DNA of 64,000 bases from G965220205 sp965220205 (GCA_965220205.1 OZ244812.1:2170001-2234000), one strand, 5' to 3'; shown: positions 1 through 8,528, numbered from the stretch's first letter. Program-made: numbers and translations. The notes: generated from the letters alone by a model not told the origin.

Positions 1-1774
1 CGATGACCGCGAGACCGTTGATCTGGCCCACGGCCGACCCGGTTACGTCGATGCGGACTGTCCCATCTTCGTAGAACTCCTGGAACCGGTCCTCGATGAG
101 GTTCGACCGCCGCCTGCGCGCGTTCGCGGCGGCGAGGATGTCGTCTCCGCCGACGAGGTTGCGGCCGGCGGCCCGTGCCCAATACGACGCCTCCGTCACG
201 AGGTCGGCGACATCGGCGAAGCGGGCGGTGAGCTTCCCTTGGTCTTCGACGAGGCGGGACGACTGCTCGATGAGCCGCGCCACGGCCGCGGCGTCGAAGT
301 GCGGGAGGTCGTGCTCTTGGACTTGGGCCGCCACGAACTGAGCGTGCTTGGTGATGTTCTCCGGTTTCAGTTCGACCTCGTAGGCGAAGTCGGCTTTGAC
401 CTTGAATAGCTTGGGGAAGTCCTCGTCGTGGAGCATCAACATACGCGCGAGCTGCGGGTTGCCAATCAGCACGACCTTGACGTCGAGCGGTATCGGCTCC
501 GGTTCAATCGTGAAGGCTGGGACTGACGAGAACTGTTCGGCGAGGTTCTCAATCGCGGCCTGCCTGCTCCTCAGCGCCTCCTTCAGCCCTTGCCAGACGA
601 ACGGGTATGCGAGCACGTCCTTTGCCTGGAGCACCAGGAACCCGCCGTTCGCCCGGTGGATGGCGCCGGGGCGGGCCATCATGAAATCGGCGCTCATCAC
701 GCCCTGGCGGAGGCGGTGCTGGACTCTGCCAAAGACGTTGTTGTAGGTGGGCGTGGCCTCGAATACGACCGGCGCGCCCGAGGCTCGTGAGCGGTCGGTG
801 AACACGTTGACTCGATAGCGGCCCAGGTCGTCGTCGCCTCCGGCGGCGCCGGCGAAGGGGTCCCTCGGCCCCGCCTGGCCGTCCTGCTCGTGCTGGAGGA
901 ACAGCGGCAGGTTGCGGAGCATGTCCTCCTTCAGATCGTCGAGGTGTACGCCCGCCTCCGGCTCCACCGTGGCGTACTTCTCGTGCAGCTCGGCGAACAG
1001 CGGTTGCATGACGAAGTTGCCGACGTCGCGGTTGACCTGCTGGCGGGCGTGGGCTGCGTCTCGCTCCAGCTGACGCAGCACGGCAACGCGACCGGTGACG
1101 AACTCCTGGACCGCGTGCTGTCCCCGCTGCAACCGCTCGGCCTCCTCGCGGGGGAGCTGGGAGACCTGCTCCGGGGTCATCGGCTCGCCGTTCGGCCCGA
1201 GGGGCGTCGCGGTGATCCCCGCCTCGGTCAGGGCAAGCCCCACGCCGTGCCGCCGCGCCTCCGCGACCATCTCCTCGGTGAGCTCCGTGTGGCGCCGGTG
1301 CACGCTCTCGAGCGCGGCCTCGACCCGCTCCTGGTAGTCGGGGCTCTCGAAGGCCCGCGGCAGCCGCGTCCGCAACTCGGCGACCATCTCGCGCACGTCC
1401 TCGGCGAAACGCCGTCCGTAGCCGGGGGGCAGCGACACCCCTCGCGGTTTCATGGGGTCTTGGAAGTTGTAGACGTAGACCCAGTCGTTGGGGACCGGCC
1501 GCTTCGCCGCTTCACGGCCCAGGTAGCTCGTGACGGTCGACATGCGCCCCGAGCCCGGAAGCCCGGCCACGTAGACGTTGAACCCGGGGCTGTCCACGCC
1601 CAGACCGAACGCCAGCGCTTCGAGCGCCCGCTCCTGGCCGATCGCGCCCTCCAGCGGCGAGACCTCCCGCGTCGTCTCGAACGCGAGCTGGGCCTCGTCC
1701 ACCCGCGTCGTCAGTCGGGATAGGGGGACCCGGAGCCGGTCGCGCACATTGCCGGATTCTGCGTCAGTCGTCAT
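1..1774 (-). CDS. LonB-like ATP-dependent protease (C-terminus outside window)
   Basis: Read from the ATG at 1774, the frame is open to the window edge and gives about 591 residues of a COG1067-type Lon-like protease. An N-terminal nucleotide-binding segment carries a P-loop-like GLPGSGRMST, followed by a long helical insertion. A second AAA-like block holds HRANGGFLVLQAKDVL and VKVVLIGNP, typical of this family. The visible part ends at VTGSAVGQINGLAVI, where the S16 serine-lysine protease domain normally begins, so the catalytic dyad lies outside the window. The family performs ATP-driven cytoplasmic proteolysis. The gene is 5'-complete and 3'-truncated by the window. Family assignment is strong; the LonB/LonC/YcbZ subtype is not resolved. 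Confidence 0.88.
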   Translation of the reverse strand, partial: MTTDAESGNVRDRLRVPLSRLTTRVDEAQLAFETTREVSPLEGAIGQERALEALAFGLGVDSPGFNVYVAGLPGSGRMSTVTSYLGREAAKRPVPNDWVYVYNFQDPMKPRGVSLPPGYGRRFAEDVREMVAELRTRLPRAFESPDYQERVEAALESVHRRHTELTEEMVAEARRHGVGLALTEAGITATPLGPNGEPMTPEQVSQLPREEAERLQRGQHAVQEFVTGRVAVLRQLERDAAHARQQVNRDVGNFVMQPLFAELHEKYATVEPEAGVHLDDLKEDMLRNLPLFLQHEQDGQAGPRDPFAGAAGGDDDLGRYRVNVFTDRSRASGAPVVFEATPTYNNVFGRVQHRLRQGVMSADFMMARPGAIHRANGGFLVLQAKDVLAYPFVWQGLKEALRSRQAAIENLAEQFSSVPAFTIEPEPIPLDVKVVLIGNPQLARMLMLHDEDFPKLFKVKADFAYEVELKPENITKHAQFVAAQVQEHDLPHFDAAAVARLIEQSSRLVEDQGKLTARFADVADLVTEASYWARAAGRNLVGGDDILAAANARRRRSNLIEDRFQEFYEDGTVRIDVTGSAVGQINGLAVI

Positions 1775-1819
1775 GCTCCACCGTCACTCCCGAGCGTGTA
1801 CACGGACTCCATGCCCCTA

Positions 1820-1975
1820 GGAACCTCTGAATAGCTCCGTCCCATCCGTTGGCCCTGAGCTTGTCGAAGCCTGTCGAAGGGGGCCCCATTCTGGCCTCCT
1901 CCCCCACAGGGGGAGGATTGAGGAGGGGGAATCCCCGCTCTGCTGACAGTATCAACGAGTTGTTCAGAGGTTTCC
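1820..1975. mobile_element. MITE-like element with IS5-type terminal repeats
   Basis: The left end reads GGAACCTCTGAATAGCTC. The right end, read on the minus strand, is GGAAACCTCTGAACAACTC. Both match the ends of the complete IS5-family element at 55742-56934; the right end shares AACCTCTGAACAACTC exactly with that element's left end. The 156-bp interior has no transposase and contains other repeats. No clean 4-bp target duplication is visible, so it may be a decayed or rearranged non-autonomous element. Confidence 0.55.
1893..1930. repeat. GC-rich palindromic repeat, copy 1
   Basis: GCCTCCTCCCCC, a 4-nt spacer, then GGGGGAGGATTGAGG. The same motif recurs at 7186-7220, 8465-8500 and 14933-14972. 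It is REP-like, always intergenic in this window, and able to form a GC-rich hairpin. Confidence 0.7.
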
Positions 1976-2121
1976 TGCGGAGGCGCAGCCCATCGGTACG
2001 AGACCCCGCCACGACATCTGCCCCTTTCCCCGATGCTCCCATGTCCCCTGCCATCCCTGTTCTGGGCCCTCAAAGAGCCTGCCAAACCCTTGGGCGCCGT
2101 CGCCGCGATGCGCCAGCCCGA

Positions 2122-2204
2122 TTTACGAGTAAATGTCGCAAAATGTCGCAGAATGTCGCACTATTTCGCCCCTCCACTCGTAAACCCATGCAATTTACGA
2201 GTGG
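2122..2204. repeat. Triple-decamer repeat element, family A, copy 1
   Basis: Three exact 10-bp tandem units of NAATGTCGCA occupy 2131-2160 and are preceded by TTTACGAGT (2122-2130). Downstream, CCACTCGTAAA (2174-2184) and TTTACGAGTGG (2194-2204) form a perfect 11-bp inverted repeat with a 9-nt loop. A diverged copy with the same layout lies at 57307-57389. The 10-bp period would place all units on one face of the helix, as in protein-binding iterons. Function unknown. Confidence 0.75.
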
Positions 2205-2367
2205 AGAATCTTGCGATTTGGGCCGATTCCCGGCCATTTTGGCCCGTTTTCCGGTCATTTCCGTGTCCGCCTCAACGATACAGCATCGACTAGGGAGGCC
2301 GCCTTGGTTCTGCTACGATGCCGCCCCAGCGTCGGCAGCCAGGGCTAGGCGGACTTGAGGGCATTTC

Positions 2368-3195
2368 TTGGAGCTTGAACCCGGGATACATCAGTTGACT
2401 ACCGGACGGGAGCCGTTCGTGGGGTTCCCGCCGCCCAACGCGTTCGTCCTCGCAGGGGCCGAAGCGACGATTATGATCGACGCGGGATGGGACGACGCGC
2501 GAGACACGGAGTCCCGGACCGCGTTCCTGCGCGACCTGGGCGGACCGCCTCTGTCGGAGGTGGTCATCACCCACAAGCACCCGGACCACGGCGGCGGCGC
2601 GGCCGGCTTGAGCGAGGCCACTGGCGCCCGCCTCTCGTGCCACGCGCTGGAACGAGAGGCGATCGAGCGCGAGAGGCTCAACGGGCGCGCTCCGATCTCG
2701 GCTGAGCTCGCCGGAGGCGAGACCCGGGATCTTGGGGGCCTTTCGATCGAGATCATCCACGCCCCAGGGCACACCCACGGATGCCTCGCTGTCTACGTGC
2801 CACGGAGTGGGGCCCTGATCGCGACGGACACCGTCATGCAGATATCCACAACCGTCATCCGTCCCGAGGACGGCAGTCTCACCGACTACGTCAAGACGCT
2901 GGAGTTGTTCGAGACGATCGCTCCTTCCAGGATCTACACCGGCCACGGAGGTCCGGTGAAGGACCCGGCGGCGCGTCTCCGCGAGCTCATCGAGCACCGC
3001 GCCCGGCGCGAGGCGGAGCTTCTCGAGGCGCTCGCCGGCGGACCCCGCACAGTGACCGAGTTGCGCGAGACGATGTACCGCGGGCTGCCCGAGCCTCGCC
3101 ACAGGTTGGCGGAGGCGCAGCTGGCCACCGGCCTGCGCAAGCTCGCCGACGAGGGCGCCGTTCGCGCCGAGGGCGACCGGTTCGCCCTCTGCTGA
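2368..3195 (+). CDS. MBL-fold metallo-hydrolase (LACTB2/glyoxalase II-like)
   Basis: 275 residues from a TTG at 2368, chosen because GAGG sits 7 nt upstream and the family N-terminus follows at once. The metal-binding motif THKHPDHGGG lies near residues 70-79, later ligands are APGHTHG and an Asp in ATDTVM, and YTGHGGPV supplies the last His, so the dinuclear zinc site looks complete. The C-terminal 75 residues resemble the winged-helix tail of LACTB2-type proteins. Known members hydrolyse thioesters, lactones or RNA phosphodiesters, so the substrate cannot be named. It is monocistronic and converges on the Fic gene with a 29-bp gap. Confidence 0.85.
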   Translation: MELEPGIHQLTTGREPFVGFPPPNAFVLAGAEATIMIDAGWDDARDTESRTAFLRDLGGPPLSEVVITHKHPDHGGGAAGLSEATGARLSCHALEREAIERERLNGRAPISAELAGGETRDLGGLSIEIIHAPGHTHGCLAVYVPRSGALIATDTVMQISTTVIRPEDGSLTDYVKTLELFETIAPSRIYTGHGGPVKDPAARLRELIEHRARREAELLEALAGGPRTVTELRETMYRGLPEPRHRLAEAQLATGLRKLADEGAVRAEGDRFALC

Positions 3196-3224
3196 GGCGG
3201 GCTACGCAGGGCCGGGGGCAGACG

Positions 3225-4328
3225 TCATGCTGTCCCGTCCACCGCCGACTCGTAGACGCGCAGCGCTGCCTCCGCGGGGGTGTAGTGGGTGGCGCGGCCT
3301 CTGCCGTGGCGGACGAGCAGGCCCGCGTCCACCATCTGCGCGAGGCGCCTTGCCGCCGTCTGATTCCCGACATCCGCCAGATCGCGGTAGTCGCTGTTGG
3401 CGATGCTCCCGTCTCGACAAGCGGTCCAGACGGCTGCGAGCAGAGCCGGATCGCCGCTGACTTGGTCGCCGAACGCCTCCCGGAACGCTGTCGCCAGTGC
3501 GTTCCTCGCCTGTTCCGCGGCGACGGCGGCGTTGGCCTGCGCAGCGTGCGCCCGGAGGTAGTAGTCAGTCCACGGCGTAACGTCATGGCCGGGCTCGTAG
3601 GTGGGGCCGAGCGAGGCGGCGATTGCGCGGTAGTAGCCTCGTGTGTCGCGGCCGAAATACGCTTCGAGCGAGACGAGGGAATGCGACTTGTAGCCCGCCA
3701 GCTGGAGCACGAGAGCCTCGATGATGCGCGCCGTCCGTCCATTGCCGTCGTCAAACGGGTGGATGGCGACGAAGTTGAGATGGGCGAGCGCCGCCTTGTG
3801 GTGCGCGAGCAGCCCCTCGTGGGAAGCGTTGAGCCAGTGAACGTACTCCTCCATGAGCGGCTGGACGCGCTCGGGAGAAGGAGGGCGGAAGACAGCGCGC
3901 TGGGCAGCCCTGTCCACGACGAAGTTCTGTTCGGTCCTATAGCGGCCGGGGTTGTAGTCGCCCGGCAGGGACTTGGTAACGATGAAGTGGATGGCCTTGA
4001 CCGTGTCCTCGGAGAGGCGCGGCGACGGAGAAGCGGCGAGGCTCTCGGCGTACTGCATCGCCTCGTAGTAGTTCAACGCCTCTCGCTGCTGGCTGGCTGG
4101 CGCGGGGACCTGCCTGCCCCGCAGCAGGCTTTCGACCTGTTCGAGGGTGAGCGTGTTGCCCTCGATCCGGGTGGAGTAGTGGACGCTCAGCGCGATGGCG
4201 TGCCGCCGGAGCTCGCCCATGTAGGCCGTTGGCTCGGCGAGGTAGAGGTCGAGTGTATCGCGGGCGCGGTGCAACTCCTCCAGCATCTGGACTGAGGCGA
4301 GGGAGGGGGTGAAGCGCAAGTACAGCAT
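3225..4328 (-). CDS. Fic domain protein with N-terminal inhibitory motif and C-terminal wHTH
   Basis: 367 residues. STRIEG (about 52-57) matches the inhibitory (S/T)xxxE(G/N) motif, whose Glu competes with the ATP gamma-phosphate. HPFDDGNGR (190-198) is an intact catalytic Fic motif with His190. The last 80 residues look like a winged helix. Fic enzymes usually AMPylate protein targets; the target here is unknown. The start is the ATG at 4328 just downstream of a 35-bp palindrome (4344-4378). The C-terminal DNA-binding segment plus that operator suggests autorepression. The gene follows the MFS gene on the same strand after 87 bp but probably has its own promoter. Confidence 0.9.
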   Translation of the reverse strand: MLYLRFTPSLASVQMLEELHRARDTLDLYLAEPTAYMGELRRHAIALSVHYSTRIEGNTLTLEQVESLLRGRQVPAPASQQREALNYYEAMQYAESLAASPSPRLSEDTVKAIHFIVTKSLPGDYNPGRYRTEQNFVVDRAAQRAVFRPPSPERVQPLMEEYVHWLNASHEGLLAHHKAALAHLNFVAIHPFDDGNGRTARIIEALVLQLAGYKSHSLVSLEAYFGRDTRGYYRAIAASLGPTYEPGHDVTPWTDYYLRAHAAQANAAVAAEQARNALATAFREAFGDQVSGDPALLAAVWTACRDGSIANSDYRDLADVGNQTAARRLAQMVDAGLLVRHGRGRATHYTPAEAALRVYESAVDGTA

Positions 4329-4343
4329 CGTTGAGATGATTCC

Positions 4344-4378
4344 GCATATGTCACACGATATAATCGTATGGCATATGC
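4344..4378. promoter_or_regulatory. 35-bp imperfect palindrome upstream of the Fic gene (putative operator)
   Basis: The outer arms GCATATG and CATATGC are perfect complements. Inner arms CACGAT and ATCGTA match at 5 of 6, around a 3-bp ATA centre. This is the most AT-rich stretch for several kilobases and ends 16 bp before the Fic start codon. A -10-like TTATAT lies within it on the minus strand. Binding by the Fic protein's own wHTH is inference. Confidence 0.65.
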
Positions 4379-4415
4379 ATTCTAATGCATGAAGACGCGC
4401 ACGACGCCCTTCCGG

Positions 4416-5690
4416 TCACAGGCGAAAGCGGAACACCTCGCGCACCCTGGCCCCCACGATTGCCACCGAGGCGACGGCGAGCGCCCCGCCCACGAAGAGC
4501 GCGCCCGGCGCTCCGATCGCGGCGGCCAAGAGCCCGGTCGCGAGTTGCCCCAGCGACGGTCCGCTCTGCGCGACCATCTGGACAGCGGCCGTAACCCGTC
4601 CGCGAAGCCGGTCGGGGACGACGATTTGGATGAGGGTGTTGCGGACGAGCGCGCCCGCGCCGTCCGTGCCTCCCACGAACGCCATGAGCACCAGTGACAG
4701 CCATAGCTCGCGGGAGAGCGAGAACAGCATGACCGAAACCCCGTAGCTCATGATGGCCGCCAGGACGAAGAGGCCCTGACGCCGGACGTTCCCGGCGAGC
4801 AGCATGCCGGACGAGCCGACTAGCCGGCCCACCGCCGGCGCCGCCAGCAGGATGCCAAGCGTCCGGCTGTCGCCGCCCAGGATGTCCACGGCGAAGATTG
4901 GCATCAGCACGCGCCAGCTGGTGAGCACGGTCGCCAGGAAGTCGAGCGCCAGCAGCGCCGCCACGAACGGCGACCTCAACACGAATCGCATGCCGTCGAG
5001 GGTCTGCCCCATCCTGAACGACCGCAGTCCGCCCAGGTCCGCTCGCGGACGGCTCCTTATGAACAGCAGCAAGATGAACGCCGGGCCGTAGAGTGCCGCG
5101 TGTGCCAGGTAGGCGGCGCCCTCGCCGGCGATGCCAATGATGATGCCCGCCGCCGGTGGGCCCGTGAGCATCGACCCCTGGCGCATCGCCTGCTGCAGGG
5201 TCATCGCGTTGAGCAGGTGCGACCGCGGCACGATGCCCGGGATGAGCGACACGCGCGCCGGCTGTTCGAGGCTCTGCGCAAGGCCCATGCCGAAGGTGAT
5301 GGCGTAGACGTGCCACACCTGTATGACCTCCGCAATCGCTAAGCCTGCGATCAGGAGCGCGAGCACGATCCGCGCCGCCTGGCCCGCCAGCAGCAGCTTT
5401 CGGCGGTCGACCAAGTCCGCCAGCACGCCGCCGAACCAGCCCATGAGTAATATCGGGGCCGCCTGCGCGAGCCCGACGACGCCCAGTTGGATGGGCGAAC
5501 CGCCCGAGAGCTGGTACACGACCCAGAGGTCGATGGTGCGCCGCGATTGCTCGCCGAGAGCGCCGAAGAAACCGCTCATCCAGAGCATGCGATAGTCTGG
5601 AATGGCGAGGGACGCCCAAGGCCGGACCCACGCGCGCGGAGCCGTATCCGGGGCCGGCGACTGGGGAGGCGTTTCGTTCGAAGGGTCCAA
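4416..5690 (-). CDS. MFS transporter, enterobactin-exporter (EntS)-like
   Basis: 424 residues with about twelve hydrophobic segments. The loop GVLADLVDRRKLLL after segment 2 matches the MFS motif-A position (GxxaDrxxrr). The overall pattern fits the MFS_3 family of drug or siderophore exporters in the inner membrane; the substrate is unknown. The start is a TTG at 5690 with GAGG about six nt upstream; it is divergent from lysA across 166 bp. The N-terminal 25 residues are proline-rich and cytosolic, and the next in-frame ATG (MLW) would cut into segment 1, which supports the TTG. Confidence 0.85.
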   Translation of the reverse strand: MDPSNETPPQSPAPDTAPRAWVRPWASLAIPDYRMLWMSGFFGALGEQSRRTIDLWVVYQLSGGSPIQLGVVGLAQAAPILLMGWFGGVLADLVDRRKLLLAGQAARIVLALLIAGLAIAEVIQVWHVYAITFGMGLAQSLEQPARVSLIPGIVPRSHLLNAMTLQQAMRQGSMLTGPPAAGIIIGIAGEGAAYLAHAALYGPAFILLLFIRSRPRADLGGLRSFRMGQTLDGMRFVLRSPFVAALLALDFLATVLTSWRVLMPIFAVDILGGDSRTLGILLAAPAVGRLVGSSGMLLAGNVRRQGLFVLAAIMSYGVSVMLFSLSRELWLSLVLMAFVGGTDGAGALVRNTLIQIVVPDRLRGRVTAAVQMVAQSGPSLGQLATGLLAAAIGAPGALFVGGALAVASVAIVGARVREVFRFRL

Positions 5691-5856
5691 TCGTCGCCTC
5701 GGCCACCTTGCCCGGAGAAATACCGGAGACGAGCCGGAGACCGAAAGGTCTCGCGGAGGTTCTGGGAGTGTAGCACCGCCCCGGAGAGGTGGCCGGGCGC
5801 CGGTGGTCGCGCTATCCTGCTGTAGAGCTGTCCGCGGCCAAGAGGAGAGACGTCAC

Positions 5857-7173
5857 GTGACCATTGTGCCCCAAGCCAAGGTGTTTCCCATTTCGACCGC
5901 CGTCAACGACGCCGGGCATTTGGTCATCGGCGGATGCGACCTCGTCGACCTCGCCGCCGAGTTCGGCACGCCGCTGTACCTCTACGACGAGGCCACGCTC
6001 CGGGCGCAAGCGCAGGGCTTCGCGTCCGCGTTCGGCTCCCGCTACGCGTCGGCGAAGGTGCTGTACGCATGCAAGGCGTTCATCAATGTCGGCCTCGCGC
6101 GCCTGCTGTCGGCCAACGGGCTCGGCTTCGACGTCGTCTCGGGCGGCGAGCTCGCGGTGCTCCGGACGGCGGAAGTGCCCCCAGAGAACGTCTACTTCCA
6201 CGGCAACAACAAGACGCCCCAGGAGCTTCGCGAGGCCGTTGAGTGGGGGATCGGCCGGATCGTCGTGGACGGATTCCACGAGCTCACGCTCCTCGAGCAA
6301 ACGGCGGAGCAGGCGGGACGCGTGCAGCGCGTGCTCATACGCGTGTCGCCCAGCATCGACCCGCATACGCACCGCCTGACGACGACGGGCGTGCTCGACA
6401 GCAAGTTCGGCTTTCCCATCGAGACGGGGCAGGCGCGGGAGGCGGTTCGGCTCGCGGTGGAGTCTCCCCACCTGGACCTGCGAGGCCTGCACTTCCACCT
6501 TGGCTCGCCCATCTTCGAGACGGAACCCTACGAGGAGGCCGTGGGCCGGGTCCTCGCGTTCGCTTCCGAGATGCGCGAGGAGGGGCTGGAGCTGAGCGAG
6601 TTCAGCCCAGGAGGCGGATTCGCAATCGCCTACACCGAAGCGGACGACCCGCCAACGCCCGCGGTGTACGCCGAGGCCATCGTCGGCGCCCTCCGTGCGG
6701 GGTGCGCCGCATACGACCTGCCCGAGCCTGAGCTGATCATCGAGCCAGGGCGCGCCGTCGCCGGACCGGCCGGCGTCGCCCTGTACACGGTGGGCACGAT
6801 CAAGGACGTCCCAGGCGTACGAACGTTCGTGTCGGTGGACGGCGGCATGGGCGACAACATTCGCCCCGCCCTCTACGGCGCGCAGTACGTCGCCGTCGTC
6901 GCCGACCGCGCCGCGGAGCCGGCGGACACCGTCGTGACCATCGCCGGCAAGTACTGCGAGTCGGGGGACGTGCTCGTTCGCGACGCGAGGATCGCGCCCG
7001 TCGCGGCGGGGAACCTCATAGCCGTCCCCGCGGCCGGCGCCTACTCCCCCGCCATGGCGAGCACGTACAACATCAACGGAAGGCCCTGCATCATCCTGGT
7101 GGCCGACGGCAAGGCCACGCTCATCCGCCGAAGGGAGAGCTACGCCGACATGATGGCGCAGGACGTCTGGTGA
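5857..7173 (+). CDS. lysA: Diaminopimelate decarboxylase
   Basis: 438 residues. It decarboxylates meso-diaminopimelate to L-lysine using pyridoxal phosphate. The PLP lysine is Lys73 in YACKAF; HFHLGSP, EPGRAVAGPAG and the dimer-interface motif CESGD are all present, and length is normal. The frame is open further upstream, but GTG 5857 is chosen because AGGAGAGA (5843-5850) sits at ideal spacing and the family N-terminus begins there. It stands alone on the plus strand, divergent from the MFS gene; holB follows after 79 bp that contain a GC-rich repeat, so the two may not be co-transcribed. Confidence 0.95.
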   Translation: MTIVPQAKVFPISTAVNDAGHLVIGGCDLVDLAAEFGTPLYLYDEATLRAQAQGFASAFGSRYASAKVLYACKAFINVGLARLLSANGLGFDVVSGGELAVLRTAEVPPENVYFHGNNKTPQELREAVEWGIGRIVVDGFHELTLLEQTAEQAGRVQRVLIRVSPSIDPHTHRLTTTGVLDSKFGFPIETGQAREAVRLAVESPHLDLRGLHFHLGSPIFETEPYEEAVGRVLAFASEMREEGLELSEFSPGGGFAIAYTEADDPPTPAVYAEAIVGALRAGCAAYDLPEPELIIEPGRAVAGPAGVALYTVGTIKDVPGVRTFVSVDGGMGDNIRPALYGAQYVAVVADRAAEPADTVVTIAGKYCESGDVLVRDARIAPVAAGNLIAVPAAGAYSPAMASTYNINGRPCIILVADGKATLIRRRESYADMMAQDVW

Positions 7174-7185
7174 TCAGGCCCGCGG

Positions 7186-7242
7186 GCCTCCTCCCCCACG
7201 GGGGGAGGATTGAGGAGGGGGGAACCTTTGTGCAGAGGTTCC
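7186..7242. repeat. GC-rich palindromic repeat copy 2 joined to an IS5-end remnant
   Basis: 7186-7220 repeats GCCTCCTCCCCC / GGGGGAGGATTGAGG. It abuts 7221-7242, where GGAACCTTT and AGAGGTTCC face each other across 4 nt as if two IS5-type ends had been fused after loss of the interior. The unit occupies most of the lysA-holB gap. Confidence 0.6.
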
Positions 7243-7252
7243 CTAGCCGCCG

Positions 7253-8269
7253 GTGCTGAGCATGCACGGCCACGAGGCGGTTGTCCGCGCCCTCGAGTCC
7301 GCGCTCCGAGCCGGACGCATGCACCACGCATACCTGCTCAGCGGACCGGCCCACGTCGGCAAGACTACGCTCGCCTTCCAGTTGGCGCAGGCAGTCAACT
7401 GCCTGACTCCTGGCGCCGAGCCGTGCGGCGAGTGCGCAGCGTGCGTCCGGATCGCCAACGGGCGCCACGCTGACGTCATCGTGCTCCAGGTCGACGCCGA
7501 GGCTGCCGAGGGCCCGCGCACGATGATCGGGATCGACTCCGTGCGCGATCTCATCGGCTCGGCCCAGCTTAAGCCGTACGAGGGGCGCACGCGGGTGTAC
7601 GTCGTCCAGTCGGCGGACCAGCTCACAACGGACGCCGCGAACGCGCTGCTCAAGGTGTTGGAGGAACCGCCCCCGGACGTGCTGGTCCTATTGCTGACGA
7701 GCAATGTGGACGGCGTGCTCCCGACGGTGCAATCGCGCTGCCAGACGATTGACCTGCGCCCTCTGCCCGTCGAGCGCGTCGCGGCGATCATGCGCGATGA
7801 GCACGGGACCAGCAGCGAGCAGGCGCACGTCCTGGCGGCGCTCTCACGGGGCTGCCTGGGCTGGGCCATAACCGCGTCGAGAGACCCATCGCTGCTGGCC
7901 GGTATGCACCAGCGGCTGGAGCGGATCGCTGACGTGGTCGAGGCGGGGCTCGAGGAGCGGTTCGCCTATGCCGACGAGCTGGCGCGGCTGTTTCAACGCG
8001 ACCGCGCGGCAGCCCGCGACGAGCTCTTCCTGTGGCTGCGGTGGCTGCGCGACATGCTGCTCCTCCAGCAGGGGCAGGGCGACCGGATCGTCAACGTCAG
8101 CTGGCGAGACACGCTGGAACGCCAAGCCTTGGGGCTGTCGCCGGCCTCGCTGGTGCGCTGGCTCCGCCTCGTGACCGAGGCGATAGAGACGCTCGAGCGC
8201 AACGCCAACGCGCGCCTCGCGCTCGACGTCCTCATGCTCGAATCGCCCTCGCTGCCGGCGAGAGCGTGA
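7253..8269 (+). CDS. holB: DNA polymerase III subunit delta'
   Basis: 338 residues, a clamp-loader AAA+ subunit. It has a P-loop-like GPAHVGKT (31-38), the zinc-finger cysteines in CGECAAC, a sensor-type NALLKVLEEPP and an SRCQ segment near the SRC position. The C-terminal collar domain is short but present. It helps load the beta sliding clamp at the replication fork. The start is GTG 7253, with an in-frame ATG at 7262 as an alternative; neither has a strong ribosome-binding site because a mobile repeat lies directly upstream. No dnaX-like gene is adjacent. The Cys cluster argues against a simple DnaX paralogue. Confidence 0.88.
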   Translation: MLSMHGHEAVVRALESALRAGRMHHAYLLSGPAHVGKTTLAFQLAQAVNCLTPGAEPCGECAACVRIANGRHADVIVLQVDAEAAEGPRTMIGIDSVRDLIGSAQLKPYEGRTRVYVVQSADQLTTDAANALLKVLEEPPPDVLVLLLTSNVDGVLPTVQSRCQTIDLRPLPVERVAAIMRDEHGTSSEQAHVLAALSRGCLGWAITASRDPSLLAGMHQRLERIADVVEAGLEERFAYADELARLFQRDRAAARDELFLWLRWLRDMLLLQQGQGDRIVNVSWRDTLERQALGLSPASLVRWLRLVTEAIETLERNANARLALDVLMLESPSLPARA

Positions 8270-8281
8270 AACGCGGGCATC

Positions 8282-8371
8282 TCAGTACCGCGACCGCTCC
8301 TTCCTCTCCTGCCAAGCGGCGATGAAGGTTTCGCGCTCGTTGTGGGCGGTGGTGTTCTGCCAAGGCAACAT
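8282..8371 (-). pseudogene. IS481-family transposase remnant, N-terminal 29 codons
   Basis: An ATG at 8371 with strong AGGAGGG just upstream opens a 29-codon frame beginning MLPWQNTT and continuing NERETFIAAWQ, which resembles the start of IS481 transposases (MPWK-type, before the helix-turn-helix). It stops at 8282, losing the HTH and integrase core. Sequence upstream on the minus strand (about 8372-8430) resembles an IS481 left end (ACCGGGCACATGGGCAACAG). A degraded insertion. Confidence 0.55.
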
Positions 8372-8464
8372 AGTCCCTCCTGGGTAGTCTGGGGCTAGGA
8401 TGGCCCAGCTGTTGCCCATGTGCCCGGTCTTGTGTTGCCCCTCTTCCCGGTCTGTACCCGTCTG

Positions 8465-8500
8465 GCCTCCTCCCCCGCTGGGGGAGGATTGAGGTGGGGG
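8465..8500. repeat. GC-rich palindromic repeat, copy 3
   Basis: GCCTCCTCCCCC-GCTG-GGGGGAGGATTGAGG, the same unit as at 1893, 7186 and 14933. It lies just downstream of the HNH stop codon in the holB/HNH convergent gap, where it could act as a hairpin. Confidence 0.7.
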
Positions 8501-8528
8501 TGGGCGCCGCCGTACCGCCGCGCCCCTC

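Larger units (their letters stand above)
1775..2367. other. Repeat-bearing intergenic region between the Lon-like and MBL genes
   Basis: No convincing gene lies in these 593 bases between divergent genes. They hold a 156-bp element with IS5-like ends (1820-1975), a GTCGAAG-type repeat (about 1856-1884), a GC-rich palindromic repeat (1893-1930), and a triple-decamer element with inverted repeats (2122-2204) that recurs near 57.3 kb. Reading frames here are short and show no family resemblance. Confidence 0.7.

Noticed and set aside
890..1723. 277-codon plus-strand frame over the Lon-like gene
   Set aside because: The minus-strand frame encodes an unmistakable Lon-like protease; the plus frame is rich in Arg, Leu and His without family similarity, a shadow caused by GC-rich codon positions.
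2131..2160. CRISPR-like array
   Set aside because: The repeats are 10 bp and directly adjacent with no spacers; no cas genes are near.
5602..5856. 85-codon upstream extension of lysA
   Set aside because: It overlaps the divergent MFS start, shows no LysA similarity, and a strong ribosome-binding site marks GTG 5857.
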